This document shows, one piece after another, positions 47,685 through 56,918 of a stretch of 64,000 nucleotides of DNA. Numbering within the stretch: the first letter of the stretch is position 1; the number at the start of each line of letters is the position of its first letter. The DNA is from Streptococcus mitis (GTDB lineage Bacteria > Bacillota > Bacilli > Lactobacillales > Streptococcaceae). The translations under genes and the position numbers were made by a program. The DNA is taken from the NCBI RefSeq assembly GCF_946190065.1, contig NZ_CAMHZD010000004.1, positions 78,867 to 142,866 on the forward strand, read 5' to 3'. The notes under the pieces are model-generated. The model worked only from the letters and a program-made list of their open reading frames with translations, was not told the origin of the DNA and ran no database searches.

Positions 47685-47778
47685 AAGACTCATTCTAGCA
47701 AAATTTTGTGTTTTTTTCAAGAAGATACTCACACAATGCACCTGATTTTCCTATCTTCTTTGGCGATTCTGACGCAAG

Positions 47779-47796
47779 TGTGGTACAATAAAAACA
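47779..47796 (+). promoter_or_regulatory. Extended -10 promoter of the lysR gene (leaderless type)
   Basis: TGTGG-TACAAT with the hexamer at 47784-47789; ATG begins at 47796, about where transcription would start. The core is the same as at 15260. Confidence 0.6.
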
Positions 47797-48704
47797 TGAG
47801 AATTCAACAATTACACTATATTATCAAAATCGTCGAAACTGGCTCCATGAATGAGGCAGCCAAGCAACTCTTTATAACCCAGCCGAGTCTTTCCAATGCT
47901 GTGAGAGATTTGGAAAATGAAATGGGCATTGAAATCTTTATCCGCAATCCCAAGGGGATCACTTTGACCCGTGATGGGATGGAGTTTCTCTCTTATGCCC
48001 GTCAGGTTGTCGAGCAGACCCAGCTTCTGGAGGAACGCTATAAAAATCCTGTCGCCCACCGTGAACTCTTTAGCGTTTCCTCTCAACACTATGCCTTTGT
48101 GGTCAACGCTTTCGTCTCTCTGCTCAAGAAAAGCGATATGGAAAAATACGAGCTCTTCCTTCGTGAAACTCGGACTTGGGAGATTATAGACGACGTCAAG
48201 AACTTCCGTAGTGAGGTCGGTGTCCTCTTCTTAAACAGCTACAACCGTGATGTTTTAACCAAAATGCTGGATGACAATCACCTGCTGGCTCACCATCTCT
48301 TCACAGCGCAACCGCATATCTTTGTCAGCAAGACCAATCCTCTGGCAAAAAAAGATAAGGTCAAACTAGAAGACTTGGAGAACTTCCCTTACCTCAGCTA
48401 TGACCAAGGAACTCATAACTCCTTCTACTTCTCTGAAGAGATTCTCTCGCAGGAATACCACAAAAAATCTATCGTAGTCAGCGACCGTGCAACCCTCTTT
48501 AATCTCTTGATTGGTTTAGACGGTTATACCATCGCAACAGGAATTTTGAACAGCAACCTCAACGGAGACAATATCGTTTCTATCCCACTAGATATTGATG
48601 ATCCTATCGAGCTGGTCTACATTCAGCATGAGAAAACCAGCCTATCTAAGATGGGCGAACGCTTTATCGACTATCTCCTAGAAGAAGTTCAGTTTGATAG
48701 TTGA
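47796..48704 (+). CDS. LysR-family regulator, CpsY/MtaR-like
   Basis: A 302-residue LysR protein. The N-terminal helix-turn-helix (about residues 1-60; GSMNEAAKQLFITQPSLSNAVRDLE) is followed by a substrate domain with a low-similarity effector site. Streptococcal relatives CpsY and MtaR control capsule, metal or methionine genes; the exact target here is not visible. ATG 47796 is used; the longer frame upstream overlaps yqgQ on the other strand. Confidence 0.88.
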   Translation: MRIQQLHYIIKIVETGSMNEAAKQLFITQPSLSNAVRDLENEMGIEIFIRNPKGITLTRDGMEFLSYARQVVEQTQLLEERYKNPVAHRELFSVSSQHYAFVVNAFVSLLKKSDMEKYELFLRETRTWEIIDDVKNFRSEVGVLFLNSYNRDVLTKMLDDNHLLAHHLFTAQPHIFVSKTNPLAKKDKVKLEDLENFPYLSYDQGTHNSFYFSEEILSQEYHKKSIVVSDRATLFNLLIGLDGYTIATGILNSNLNGDNIVSIPLDIDDPIELVYIQHEKTSLSKMGERFIDYLLEEVQFDS

Positions 48705-48712
48705 GAAATGAT

Positions 48713-48761
48713 AAGAACCAATATGTAGGCCAGCAATAACCTGCACATTGGTTCTTTTTAT
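48713..48761. terminator. Terminator between the lysR and SDR genes (convergent)
   Basis: AAGAACCAAT pairs with ATTGGTTCTT; internal GCAGG/CCTGC adds a second part; T run on plus and A/T-rich on minus. Confidence 0.75.
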
Positions 48762-49513
48762 TTATAATTAAAAATTCCCCCTGCCAGCTTATCAGCAAGT
48801 TTAGGAAAGAGGGTATAAAACTTATGGGCTAGGTTCAACAACATCGGTAGATTGAGTTCTCGTTTGTTTTTTCCTATAATCTTGACAATCTTTTTAGCTA
48901 CTGCATCTGGTTCCAGCAGGAAGCGTTCAACTGACTTGAGATAGATTCCATCTGGGTCGGCTTGGTCGAAAAATCCTGTACGGATTGGTCCTGGATTGAC
49001 TGTTGTTACATAAACACCATAAGGCATCAGTTCGAGGCGTAAGGCATTTGAAAAACCAATAGCCGCAAACTTGGTAGCTGAGTAAAGACTGGACTTAGCA
49101 GTCGCTATCAAACCTGCCATACTGACGATATTGATGATATGGCCTTTTCGGATTTCCTTCATACGAGTCGCAAGGCGTCGAGATAGATTCATCAGGGCAA
49201 AAGTATTGACCTCGAACATCTGGTGAATATCTTGGTCAGAAATCTGGTCAAATTCCTCCAGAATCCCGTAACCAGCATTATTAATCAAAACATCAATCTT
49301 GCCATAGCGGAGATAGAGGTCTGCTAGCAGAGTTTCTAAGGCTGAGTCATCAGTAATATCGATTTCAACCAATTCTGCTTGTGGGTGGTTTCCATAGAGT
49401 TGAGCTAATTTTTCCTTATTTCTACCAAGCAAGATGAGTTGGTCATTTGGCAGGAGTTTGACCATTTCTTGGGCTAGACCACCGCTAGCTCCGGTAATGA
49501 GAATAGTAGACAT
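48758..49513 (-). CDS. Short-chain dehydrogenase/reductase
   Basis: A 251-residue Rossmann enzyme. The cofactor site is TGASGGLA, NNAGYG lies mid-protein and the active site is Ser...YSATKF with Tyr and Lys. Substrate unknown. It lies 20 bp downstream of rnz on the same strand, so the two may be cotranscribed. Confidence 0.88.
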   Translation of the reverse strand: MSTILITGASGGLAQEMVKLLPNDQLILLGRNKEKLAQLYGNHPQAELVEIDITDDSALETLLADLYLRYGKIDVLINNAGYGILEEFDQISDQDIHQMFEVNTFALMNLSRRLATRMKEIRKGHIINIVSMAGLIATAKSSLYSATKFAAIGFSNALRLELMPYGVYVTTVNPGPIRTGFFDQADPDGIYLKSVERFLLEPDAVAKKIVKIIGKNKRELNLPMLLNLAHKFYTLFPKLADKLAGGIFNYK

Positions 49514-49533
49514 ACTGTTCCTTTCTCAATCTT

Positions 49534-50463
49534 TTAGATTTCCACTTCTTCCAAGTCTTTGACGACATGGACATTTTCAAAAACACTAGCCGCATCTTTC
49601 TTGAGCTTGCTGATATCTTTTGAGAGAAAACGCGCACTGATGTGGTTGAGCAAGAGGCGTTTGGCACCTGCTTCTACTGCTACTTGTGCAGCTTGCATGT
49701 TAGTAGAGTGGCCATGGTTACGAGCAATTTTTTCATCGCCCTTGCCATAAGTGGATTCATGGACAAGGACATCGGCATTAACAGCCAGACGCACACTGGC
49801 ATCCGTTTTTCGAGTGTCTCCTAAAATAGTGATAATCTTACCCGGACGGGGAGCTGAGATATAGTCAACTGCCTTGATTTCAGTACCGTCTTCAAGAACA
49901 ACATCCTGACCATTTTTGATTTTTCCAAAAAGTGGGCCAAATGGGACACCAGCATCCTTGAGCTTTTCAGCATCCAAGGTTCCCTCAAGATCCTTTTGCA
50001 TGACACGGTAACCAACACAGAAAATAGTGTGGTCCAACTCCTCTGCATAAACTGTAAATTTATCGGTTTCAAGGATTTTCCCTAAAGAATCTTGGTCAAA
50101 CTCATGAAAATGAATGCGATAAGGTAGACGAGAGCCTGACACACGAAGGCTGGTTAAGACAAACGACTTGATTCCTTGCGGTCCATAAATTTCCAAATCT
50201 GTCTGCTCTTCATTGGCTTGAAAGGCACGGCTAGAAAGGAAACCTGGCAGGCCAAAAATGTGGTCTCCATGCAGGTGGGTGATAAAGATTTTGCTGACCT
50301 TACGTGGTCGAATTGTGGTTTCAAGAATACGATTTTGCGTACCTTCTCCACAGTCAAAGAGCCAAACTTCGTTAATCTCATCCAAGAGTTTCAGGGCGAG
50401 ACTGGAAACATTGCGGGCTTTAGAGGGCTGGCCAGCCCCCGTTCCTAAAAATTGAATATCCAT
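49534..50463 (-). CDS. rnz: Ribonuclease Z
   Basis: A 309-residue metallo-beta-lactamase-fold endonuclease that trims the 3' end of tRNA precursors. The zinc motif is [14 protein letters not shown], with [10 protein letters not shown] and NHISARF downstream. Length is normal for bacterial RNase Z. It is 14 bp from the unknown gene and in the miaA-hflX cluster of RNA-related genes. Confidence 0.95.
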   Translation of the reverse strand: MDIQFLGTGAGQPSKARNVSSLALKLLDEINEVWLFDCGEGTQNRILETTIRPRKVSKIFITHLHGDHIFGLPGFLSSRAFQANEEQTDLEIYGPQGIKSFVLTSLRVSGSRLPYRIHFHEFDQDSLGKILETDKFTVYAEELDHTIFCVGYRVMQKDLEGTLDAEKLKDAGVPFGPLFGKIKNGQDVVLEDGTEIKAVDYISAPRPGKIITILGDTRKTDASVRLAVNADVLVHESTYGKGDEKIARNHGHSTNMQAAQVAVEAGAKRLLLNHISARFLSKDISKLKKDAASVFENVHVVKDLEEVEI

Positions 50464-50477
50464 TCGATACTTTCTAA

Positions 50478-51101
50478 TTAATCAATATATAACAAGGCAG
50501 TGCGGTTTTCCGATCGGAAATAACGCTTGCCAGAAAAAGCTCTAGCTTCTTGCAGTAAATCCTCTTGGCTGTAGCCTTTGAGACGCTTACGACCGTCAGC
50601 CAAGTTTTCCAAATCAGTCAAAGCTGTGAGATTTTCCACACTAACAACTTCCTCGTCCCCGACAGCCTTCATGTAAATCTTGCCAGACTCCTCAAATACT
50701 AGCTGATGAGGGAAAATTTGCGCAATTTCAAAGAGTAAGTCATCCGAGATTACCTCTTTATTTTCAGAGAAAATCCGACCAAGACCCTCACTCTCATAAC
50801 AAAAACCAAAGGATTTACCAGACAGATTAAGCCGAATAAAAGGCTTATTTTCTATGGTGAAACTTGGTTCAACATTGTAAAGATTCAGTTCCTGACTGAG
50901 TTCCGCAAAATAATCAGTCGCAGCTTGAGGACTCTTTTTCTGGTAGAGTTCTGCAAAATAAGCATTGACAACGCTGGGCGGAGGTGTAATAAGTGCCAAC
51001 TGCTCTTGCTCTGTTTTACCAGCTAGAAGTTGGTCCAGATAGACCTTATCTAGACTTGTATAGCCTCCATATTTTAGAGCCAAGGTTTTGATATCAGTCA
51101 T
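50478..51101 (-). CDS. Conserved streptococcal protein of unknown function
   Basis: A 207-residue soluble protein I do not recognise by family. It has no signal peptide or membrane span. It starts [26 protein letters not shown], and has a Gln/Glu-rich helical stretch and a beta-rich middle ([21 protein letters not shown]). The ATG overlaps the hflX stop by 8 bp, so translation is coupled. It sits between hflX and rnz, suggesting a role near translation or RNA. Confidence 0.82.
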   Translation of the reverse strand: MTDIKTLALKYGGYTSLDKVYLDQLLAGKTEQEQLALITPPPSVVNAYFAELYQKKSPQAATDYFAELSQELNLYNVEPSFTIENKPFIRLNLSGKSFGFCYESEGLGRIFSENKEVISDDLLFEIAQIFPHQLVFEESGKIYMKAVGDEEVVSVENLTALTDLENLADGRKRLKGYSQEDLLQEARAFSGKRYFRSENRTALLYID

Positions 51102-52332
51102 AAAATTCTTCTAACCTCCATTTGTTTTTCTCAGAAATGTAGCCTCTAATCACTTCGCCGTCCTCCTGATAATCACGTTCTTCCAAAATCGCAACACTTT
51201 CTAAATCATGAATCTTGTAGGACTTAGAAAAAGGCACGCGCAAGGTAAAAGATTCAAAAATATCCTTGATTTTCTCTAAAAATAGTGCCTGCAAGTTCTC
51301 GCGACTATCCTCAGACTTGGCAGAAATGAGGTCATAAGGAGTTTGGGTCGGCGTAAAATCTTCGACCAAATCCGCTTTATTATAAAGGGTCAGGCGAGGA
51401 ATATCCTCCATGTCCAAGTCTTTCATGATGGAAAGAACCGTTTTTTCATGCTCCTCGTGGTAAGGATTGCTGGCATCAATGACATGAACCAGAAGATCCA
51501 CATGCTTGCTTTCTTCCAAGGTTGACTTAAAACTGGACACCAACTCTGTCGGCAAATCTTGGATAAAACCAACCGTATCAGTTAAAGTCACCTGTAGATT
51601 CCCCCCCAGATGGATACTCTTAGTCGTCGCATCTAGAGTTGCAAAAAGCTCGTCTGCTTCATACTGTGTCTTACTGGTCAAAGTGTTCATGATAGTTGAC
51701 TTCCCAGCATTGGTATAACCAATCAAACCAATCTTAAAGGTGCTAGACTCCAGACGTTTTTCTCTGACAGTCGCCCGATTTTTCTCAACCACCTTGAGCT
51801 GGCGTTCGATATCTGTGATTTGATTGCGAACGCTACGACGGTTCAGCTCCAGCTGGCTTTCACCAGGTCCACGGGAACCAATTCCCCCTGCCTGACGACT
51901 GAGCATAATCCCCTGACCAACCAAACGAGGCAAGAGGTATTTGAGCTGGGCTAGGTGAACTTGGAGCTTCCCTTCATGGCTTCGAGCCCGCATGGCAAAG
52001 ATATCCAAAATCAACTGCATACGGTCAATAACCTTGACACCCAGAACTTCCTCTAGATTGACATTCTGCCGTGGAGTCAAGCGGTTATTGACGATGACAG
52101 TGGTAATTTCTTCTGCATCTACCATAAGCGCAATCTCTTCTAACTTACCAGAGCCGACGAAGGTCTTGGAATCATATTTTTCACGTTTTTGTCTATAGCT
52201 ATCTACAACGACTGCCCCAGCTGTCTTGGCTAGACTGGCCAATTCTTCCATAGAGAGGTCAAAATTGTCCATGCCCTGCAATTCTACACCAATGAGCAGG
52301 ACCCGCTCCTCTTTTTTCTCCGTTTCAATCAT
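51094..52332 (-). CDS. hflX: Ribosome-associated GTPase HflX
   Basis: A 412-residue GTPase that splits stalled ribosomes. An N-terminal HflX domain with VGSGKLEEI and [12 protein letters not shown] is followed by the G domain: G1 [12 protein letters not shown]3 [10 protein letters not shown] and G4 NKADL. It overlaps miaA by 8 bp and the next gene by 8 bp. Confidence 0.95.
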   Translation of the reverse strand: MIETEKKEERVLLIGVELQGMDNFDLSMEELASLAKTAGAVVVDSYRQKREKYDSKTFVGSGKLEEIALMVDAEEITTVIVNNRLTPRQNVNLEEVLGVKVIDRMQLILDIFAMRARSHEGKLQVHLAQLKYLLPRLVGQGIMLSRQAGGIGSRGPGESQLELNRRSVRNQITDIERQLKVVEKNRATVREKRLESSTFKIGLIGYTNAGKSTIMNTLTSKTQYEADELFATLDATTKSIHLGGNLQVTLTDTVGFIQDLPTELVSSFKSTLEESKHVDLLVHVIDASNPYHEEHEKTVLSIMKDLDMEDIPRLTLYNKADLVEDFTPTQTPYDLISAKSEDSRENLQALFLEKIKDIFESFTLRVPFSKSYKIHDLESVAILEERDYQEDGEVIRGYISEKNKWRLEEFYD

Positions 52333-53209
52333 CTAAAAACTCCTCTATCTGGCTTAAAATGCGGTCTTTTACACCAGCTTCTCCAATCTGATAAAAGGTG
52401 ACCTGCATACGATTACGGAACCAGGTCAACTGACGCTTGGCAAAACGGCGGGTCGCCTGTTTGAGACTCTCACTAGCTTCCTCCAAAGTCTGCTCCCCAC
52501 GAAAATACGGAAAGAGTTCCTTGTAGCCAATGCCCTTGGCTGCCTGCACATCTGGATAATGGGCAAAGAGCCACTTAGCCTCATCCAAAAGCCCAGCCTC
52601 AAACATTAGATCTACTCGGCGATTGATACGCTCATAAAGCTGACTGCGCTCATCGTCCAAGCAGATAATCAGCGGTTCATATAGACTCTCTTTATTTTCC
52701 AAATCCTGACCAAAATGGGCAATTTCCAAGGCACGCATCGCACGACGACGATTAAACTGGGGAATCTCAAGGTCTGCTTGCTCCACCAAATGGGCTAATT
52801 CCTCATCTGAATATGGCTCCAAACTAGCTCGATAAGCTAAAATCTCCTCATGAGGAGTCTCACCACCTAGGTGGTAGCCTTCAAGCAAGCTCTGGATATA
52901 AAGCCCAGTCCCACCAGCAATAATAGCTAGCTTGCCACGGCTTTGAATATCCTCAATAGCCTTCTTAGCTTCTGAAACAAAATCAAAAGCCGAGTAAGAC
53001 TCGGTTACCTCTCTAACATCGATTAAATGATGAGGAACAGCTGCCTGCTCTTCTGGACTAGCCTTAGCCGTCCCTATATCCAGACCTCGATAGACTTGCT
53101 GGCTATCTCCACTAACCACTTCGCCATTAAAACGCTTTGCAACTTCGATGGCAAGGGCTGTTTTTCCAACTGCAGTCGGTCCAACAATCACAATTATTTT
53201 TGTTTTCAT
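52325..53209 (-). CDS. miaA: tRNA dimethylallyltransferase
   Basis: A 294-residue enzyme that adds a dimethylallyl group to A37 of tRNAs reading UNN codons. P-loop [32 protein letters not shown] and GIGYKE are all present. I chose ATG 53209 after AAGGAAAAAAG; an in-frame start 17 codons upstream has no ribosome site. Confidence 0.95.
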   Translation of the reverse strand: MKTKIIVIVGPTAVGKTALAIEVAKRFNGEVVSGDSQQVYRGLDIGTAKASPEEQAAVPHHLIDVREVTESYSAFDFVSEAKKAIEDIQSRGKLAIIAGGTGLYIQSLLEGYHLGGETPHEEILAYRASLEPYSDEELAHLVEQADLEIPQFNRRRAMRALEIAHFGQDLENKESLYEPLIICLDDERSQLYERINRRVDLMFEAGLLDEAKWLFAHYPDVQAAKGIGYKELFPYFRGEQTLEEASESLKQATRRFAKRQLTWFRNRMQVTFYQIGEAGVKDRILSQIEEFLDD

Positions 53210-53329
53210 CTTTTTTCCTTGAAAAATTCCCATTTTTTCGTTACTATTATTATAACACAAAAAGGTCAGTCAGAAAAATGTGACCTCTTGAAGGGGCTGG
53301 CTGATTAAGAAGATAAAGGAGGAAGACTC

Positions 53330-53500
53330 ATGGCTAAAGGATTCGCTAAAGGTCTTGTAACAGGTGTCGCAGGAACTGTCGCTGCCGTCGCAGGTGCAGT
53401 ATACGCATTTAAAAAGAAAGTGATCGAACCAGAGGAGCAAAAAGCAGCTTTCATCGAAGAAAATCGTAAAAAAGCAGCTCGTCGCCGCGTATCACGTTAA
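53330..53500 (+). CDS. DUF3042 family small protein
   Basis: A 56-residue protein with a short hydrophobic segment (about residues 9-26; VTGVAGTVAAVAGAVYAF) and a very basic C-terminus (RKKAARRRVSR). This fits the lactobacillal/streptococcal DUF3042 family of unknown function. ATG follows AAAGGAGGAAGACTC, a strong ribosome site. It is divergent from miaA, convergent to thyA, and codes for an abundant-looking protein by its codon use. Confidence 0.85.
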   Translation: MAKGFAKGLVTGVAGTVAAVAGAVYAFKKKVIEPEEQKAAFIEENRKKAARRRVSR

Positions 53501-53507
53501 GAAATAA

Positions 53508-53543
53508 AAGAAGTTGGGATTTATTGTCTCAACTTCTTTTTTC
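53508..53543. terminator. Terminator between the DUF3042 gene and thyA (bidirectional)
   Basis: GAAGTTGGGA and TCTCAACTTC stem; T run on plus, and A run giving T on minus. Confidence 0.85.
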
Positions 53544-53550
53544 TATTCTT

Positions 53551-54390
53551 TTAAATAGCTAGGTCAAACTTCAACTGCGGCTTAACAGGATCATAATCCA
53601 CCAACTCAAAATCTTCTGCTTTGATATCAAAGAAATTAGTCCCATCAGGAACATTCAAAACCAAGCGTGGTTGGCAGTCAGACGGTTCACGACGAAGCAA
53701 TTCCTGAGCTTGTTCAAATTGATTGTCATAGATATGGAGATTGTTGATGAAATAGAAGAACTTCCCAACCTTCCAGCCAAAATGCTTGGCAATCATCATT
53801 TGAAGAGACACATACTGCATAGCATTAATGTGGTGGGCCACCAGCATATCATTAGAGCGCTGGGTCAAGGTCGCATCCAGATAGATTTCACCATCAACAC
53901 GGCGGACATCAAACATAGTCTGAAAGGCGCATGGGAGCAACCCATCTGTTTCTTCAAAAGCTTGATAATCCCAGAGCGAAATGATATTACGGCGGTTCCA
54001 AGGATTGGCTTCCAACTGCTTGAGAAGCTTGTTAATGATATCGTGTTTCTTAACAACGGCACCATAGCGCTCACCGATGGTTCCTGTATCCCCCACTTCC
54101 CAGTCATTCCAGTAGTGAACATTGTACTTGTTATTCAGTACTTCTAAGCTATTAGACTGATCTTGGTAAATCCAGAGTACTTCCTTGATAGCTGATTTGA
54201 TGGCAATGGGACGTAAAGTTGTGATGGGAAATTCTCCCTTGGCCAAGTCATACTCTGCAAAAACACCCGTTACGTACTTGGAATTGGCAACAGTTCCATC
54301 CTTATACTTGGGACGTGCTTGCTCAGAAAAGACACCGTCTTTGAGGATTCGTTCAATATTCTCTTTAAAAATCGTATCTGCTTTTGTCAT
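53551..54390 (-). CDS. thyA: Thymidylate synthase
   Basis: A 279-residue enzyme that methylates dUMP to dTMP using methylene-tetrahydrofolate. The catalytic Cys lies in [30 protein letters not shown] and LHIYDNQF fit the dUMP site. The folate it consumes is made partly by the PabB fusion downstream in this window. Confidence 0.96.
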   Translation of the reverse strand: MTKADTIFKENIERILKDGVFSEQARPKYKDGTVANSKYVTGVFAEYDLAKGEFPITTLRPIAIKSAIKEVLWIYQDQSNSLEVLNNKYNVHYWNDWEVGDTGTIGERYGAVVKKHDIINKLLKQLEANPWNRRNIISLWDYQAFEETDGLLPCAFQTMFDVRRVDGEIYLDATLTQRSNDMLVAHHINAMQYVSLQMMIAKHFGWKVGKFFYFINNLHIYDNQFEQAQELLRREPSDCQPRLVLNVPDGTNFFDIKAEDFELVDYDPVKPQLKFDLAI

Positions 54391-54431
54391 TTACTCTCAC
54401 CTCATTTATTGTCCTAACTAGTATAGCATAA

Positions 54432-54482
54432 AAAAGAAAAGAGGAACATTACTAACTCTAGGTTAGCATTTTTCCTCTTTTA
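54432..54482 (-). terminator. gki terminator
   Basis: AAGAGGAA and TTCCTCTT outer stem with an inner GCTAAC/GTTAGT; T run on the minus strand. Confidence 0.8.
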
Positions 54483-54487
54483 TTATT

Positions 54488-55447
54488 TTATTGCAATACA
54501 AGCGATGCTGCCCCGATAACCCCAGCGTCATTTCCTAGAGTTGCAAGAGCTAATTTAGTAGATGTGCGCACTTGTGGGAAGGTATTTTCGTCGTAGACTT
54601 TTTGAACACCTTGTAGAAGGAATTCTCCTGCAGCTGACACACCACCACCGATAACAATTGTTGATGGGTTTAGGATTGAACCAATGTTGGCACAAGCGAT
54701 TCCCAAGTAACGTGAGAAGTTACGGTAAACGATCAAGGCAAGGTCATCTCCTTCTTTTGCAAGGTCAAAGACTGTCTTAGCAGTTACTTCTTCTCCGTTA
54801 TCAATCAAGCGTTTCAAGGCTGCATCGCCTTCGTATTCATCGGCATAGCGACGAGTCAAGTTAACAATCCCTGTTGCAGAAGCGACTGTCTCAAGGCAGC
54901 CTTTCTTACCGCAAGTACATGCGATTGGTTGGTCAAAGTCAACAGTGATGTGGCCAAGTTCACCTGCTGCACCAGCAACACCGTGAAGCAATTTGCCTTC
55001 TGCGACGATACCGCCACCAACACCTGTACCAAGTGTCATAAAGACAACATCCGGTTGGTTATCACCAGCACCCATCCAGCGCTCACCAAGAGCTGCCACG
55101 TTGGCATCATTATCGATGAAAAATGGAATGCCCAAGGCTTTTTCAATTTTCTCTTTAATTGGTTGAAGGGTTTTCCAGTTCAAATTGTAGGCACCAATAA
55201 CAGTCCCGTTTTCACGATCAACCACACCTGGTGATCCCATTCCAATACCTTGGAAGTCCGCTGCTACCAATCCAAGCAAGTCCAAACGATGTTGAATAGA
55301 CTCAATCATATCATCAACGATATGACTTCCCTCATCCAAAATATTAGTCTTGATAGACCATTTTTCTTGGATTTCTCCTGCTGTTGTTAAGATTGCAAAT
55401 TTGATAGAAGTTCCACCAAGGTCAATCCCAATAATCTTTTGACTCAT
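54488..55447 (-). CDS. gki: Glucokinase, ROK family
   Basis: A 319-residue ROK kinase phosphorylating glucose. ATP motif IGIDLGGTSIKFAI, the glucose-site ELGHITVDFD, and the zinc-binding CTCGKKGCLE are present. I chose ATG 55447, six bases after GGAG. An inverted repeat overlaps the promoter -35 box. Standard in the pneumococcal MLST scheme (gki), which supports the species assignment. Confidence 0.96.
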   Translation of the reverse strand: MSQKIIGIDLGGTSIKFAILTTAGEIQEKWSIKTNILDEGSHIVDDMIESIQHRLDLLGLVAADFQGIGMGSPGVVDRENGTVIGAYNLNWKTLQPIKEKIEKALGIPFFIDNDANVAALGERWMGAGDNQPDVVFMTLGTGVGGGIVAEGKLLHGVAGAAGELGHITVDFDQPIACTCGKKGCLETVASATGIVNLTRRYADEYEGDAALKRLIDNGEEVTAKTVFDLAKEGDDLALIVYRNFSRYLGIACANIGSILNPSTIVIGGGVSAAGEFLLQGVQKVYDENTFPQVRTSTKLALATLGNDAGVIGAASLVLQ

Positions 55448-55495
55448 CATATTCTCCTTTTTCATTGTGCAGTAATTGAAAATGCTTACAGTACT

Positions 55496-55534
55496 AGTAT
55501 AACAAAATTCAGTTCCTTATGCAAAGGTTTGCAT
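55496..55534 (-). promoter_or_regulatory. gki promoter with inverted repeat
   Basis: Minus strand -35 TTGCAT (55524-55519), 17-bp spacer, TATACT (55501-55496). An inverted repeat ATGCAAA-gg-TTTGCAT (55519-55534) overlaps the -35 and could bind a regulator; its identity is unknown. Confidence 0.7.
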
Positions 55535-55558
55535 TAACTTTCTGGATTTTATTCTGAC

Positions 55559-56251
55559 TTATGGTTTCCAGAGACCTGAAGCATCGACATAGTAACGTCC
55601 GCCATCAACTCGCTCATTCTTAGCCATTTTGCCATCCGATTTCAAATAGTAATTTCCTTGCCATGCATTGCGAGCATAAGAACCATCTGATTTCAAGTAA
55701 TACCAGGCTTGGTAAGAAGAGTCATAAACCCATTCACCTTGTGCCATTTTACCGTTTGATTTAAGGTAGTAAGCTCCTTGCCATGCATTCTTTGCATAAG
55801 ATCCATCTGATTTCAAATAATACCAAGCTTGATAGGAAGTATCATAAATCCATTCGCTCTGTGCCATTTGACCATCCGCTTTCAGATAATAGCTTCCCTG
55901 CCATGCATTTTTTACTGGATTTCCATTTCCATCAAAATAGTACCAAGCACCATCCTGCTTAACCCAACCACTTGTTGTTGCTGAACTTGTATTGTTTTGA
56001 GCCGCAGTTGATTGTTTTGCTTTGAAAGCACCTTTTGGGGCATTTTTCAATTCACAAGCCACACCATCATGATCACGGTCTAACTTGGCAGAATAACCGG
56101 GTTCTCCCTCATGAATATCTGAGTATCCATTCGCCCAAGCCTCTTTACAACTAGAAAAATGAATGTTTTCTTCTGCTAACACAGGTTGTGAAAACAAGGC
56201 TAAAACTGGCAAGGTTGCCAGACTCATTTTTAAAAATAGACGTTTGTTCAT
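55559..56251 (-). CDS. cbpL: Choline-binding surface protein with Excalibur domain (CbpL-like, short)
   Basis: A 230-residue exported protein. Signal peptide (about residues 1-26, ending VLAEEN) precedes an Excalibur calcium-binding motif DRDHDGVACE (near 57-66), a linker, and roughly seven choline-binding repeats (from about 96). These contain two 40-residue tandem units plus a partial one, each with WYYLKSDG and WQG.YYLK. It binds choline on teichoic acids. It resembles CbpL, but I recall the TIGR4 protein as longer, with an extra C-terminal module that is absent here. Confidence 0.82.
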   Translation of the reverse strand: MNKRLFLKMSLATLPVLALFSQPVLAEENIHFSSCKEAWANGYSDIHEGEPGYSAKLDRDHDGVACELKNAPKGAFKAKQSTAAQNNTSSATTSGWVKQDGAWYYFDGNGNPVKNAWQGSYYLKADGQMAQSEWIYDTSYQAWYYLKSDGSYAKNAWQGAYYLKSNGKMAQGEWVYDSSYQAWYYLKSDGSYARNAWQGNYYLKSDGKMAKNERVDGGRYYVDASGLWKP

Positions 56252-56300
56252 TTCTTTCTCCCATAATTATGATATCGATTTCACTATTATTTTATCAAAC

Positions 56301-56918
56301 TTATTTCAGCAATTCAAGGAAACTTCTGATCTTTTCTACAAACTCCTTTGGTTTTTCCTTATTCAAGACATGAGGACCGTCAGGGATAATCTGAAATTGA
56401 GATTTTGATATTAGTTTATGAAGACTTCTCATAGAACTAAGATTCGGTTTATCTTTGCTGCCACAAATTAGTAAGGTTGGATAGGGGCAAATCCCCGCTA
56501 TATCCGTTAAATCAAGTGTCTTCAACTCTTCAGAAACTCCGACCATAAGAGCTTTGTCTGCTCCCTGTTTTTCAAATACTCTTTTGGGAAGTAATTTAAA
56601 TATCAGCAACTGAACATAAAATAGGATATTCCCTGATAATTTTAGCGGGCATCCTGACAGAACCAAAGCTCGAAGATTTGGTAAATCATAACTGGAAAGT
56701 TCTAGTGCCAGGGCAGCACCTAAGGACAATCCAATCAAAACAAAAGATTCTGTCTCTTGAGCTAGGTGCTGATAAACTCGCTCCTTGACTTTTTGATAGC
56801 TGTTAACTTCAGAAGAAGATAACTCGATAGCCTCAGAAGGATAATCTGTTAGTATATCCCGAACTTCTTTCCAAGACTCTGCTGACTGCCCTAAGCCGTG
56901 TAAAAATATCAGTTTCAC
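56301..56918 (-). CDS. Alpha/beta hydrolase
   Basis: A 205-residue alpha/beta hydrolase. The oxyanion region FLHGLGQSAESW and the nucleophile elbow GLSLGAAL are present; the catalytic Asp near CGSKDKPN and His in PDGPHVL complete the triad. Substrate unknown. It starts with GTG immediately after the pabB stop (TAG-GTG) and uses the AGGAG inside pabB. Confidence 0.85.
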   Translation of the reverse strand: MKLIFLHGLGQSAESWKEVRDILTDYPSEAIELSSSEVNSYQKVKERVYQHLAQETESFVLIGLSLGAALALELSSYDLPNLRALVLSGCPLKLSGNILFYVQLLIFKLLPKRVFEKQGADKALMVGVSEELKTLDLTDIAGICPYPTLLICGSKDKPNLSSMRSLHKLISKSQFQIIPDGPHVLNKEKPKEFVEKIRSFLELLK

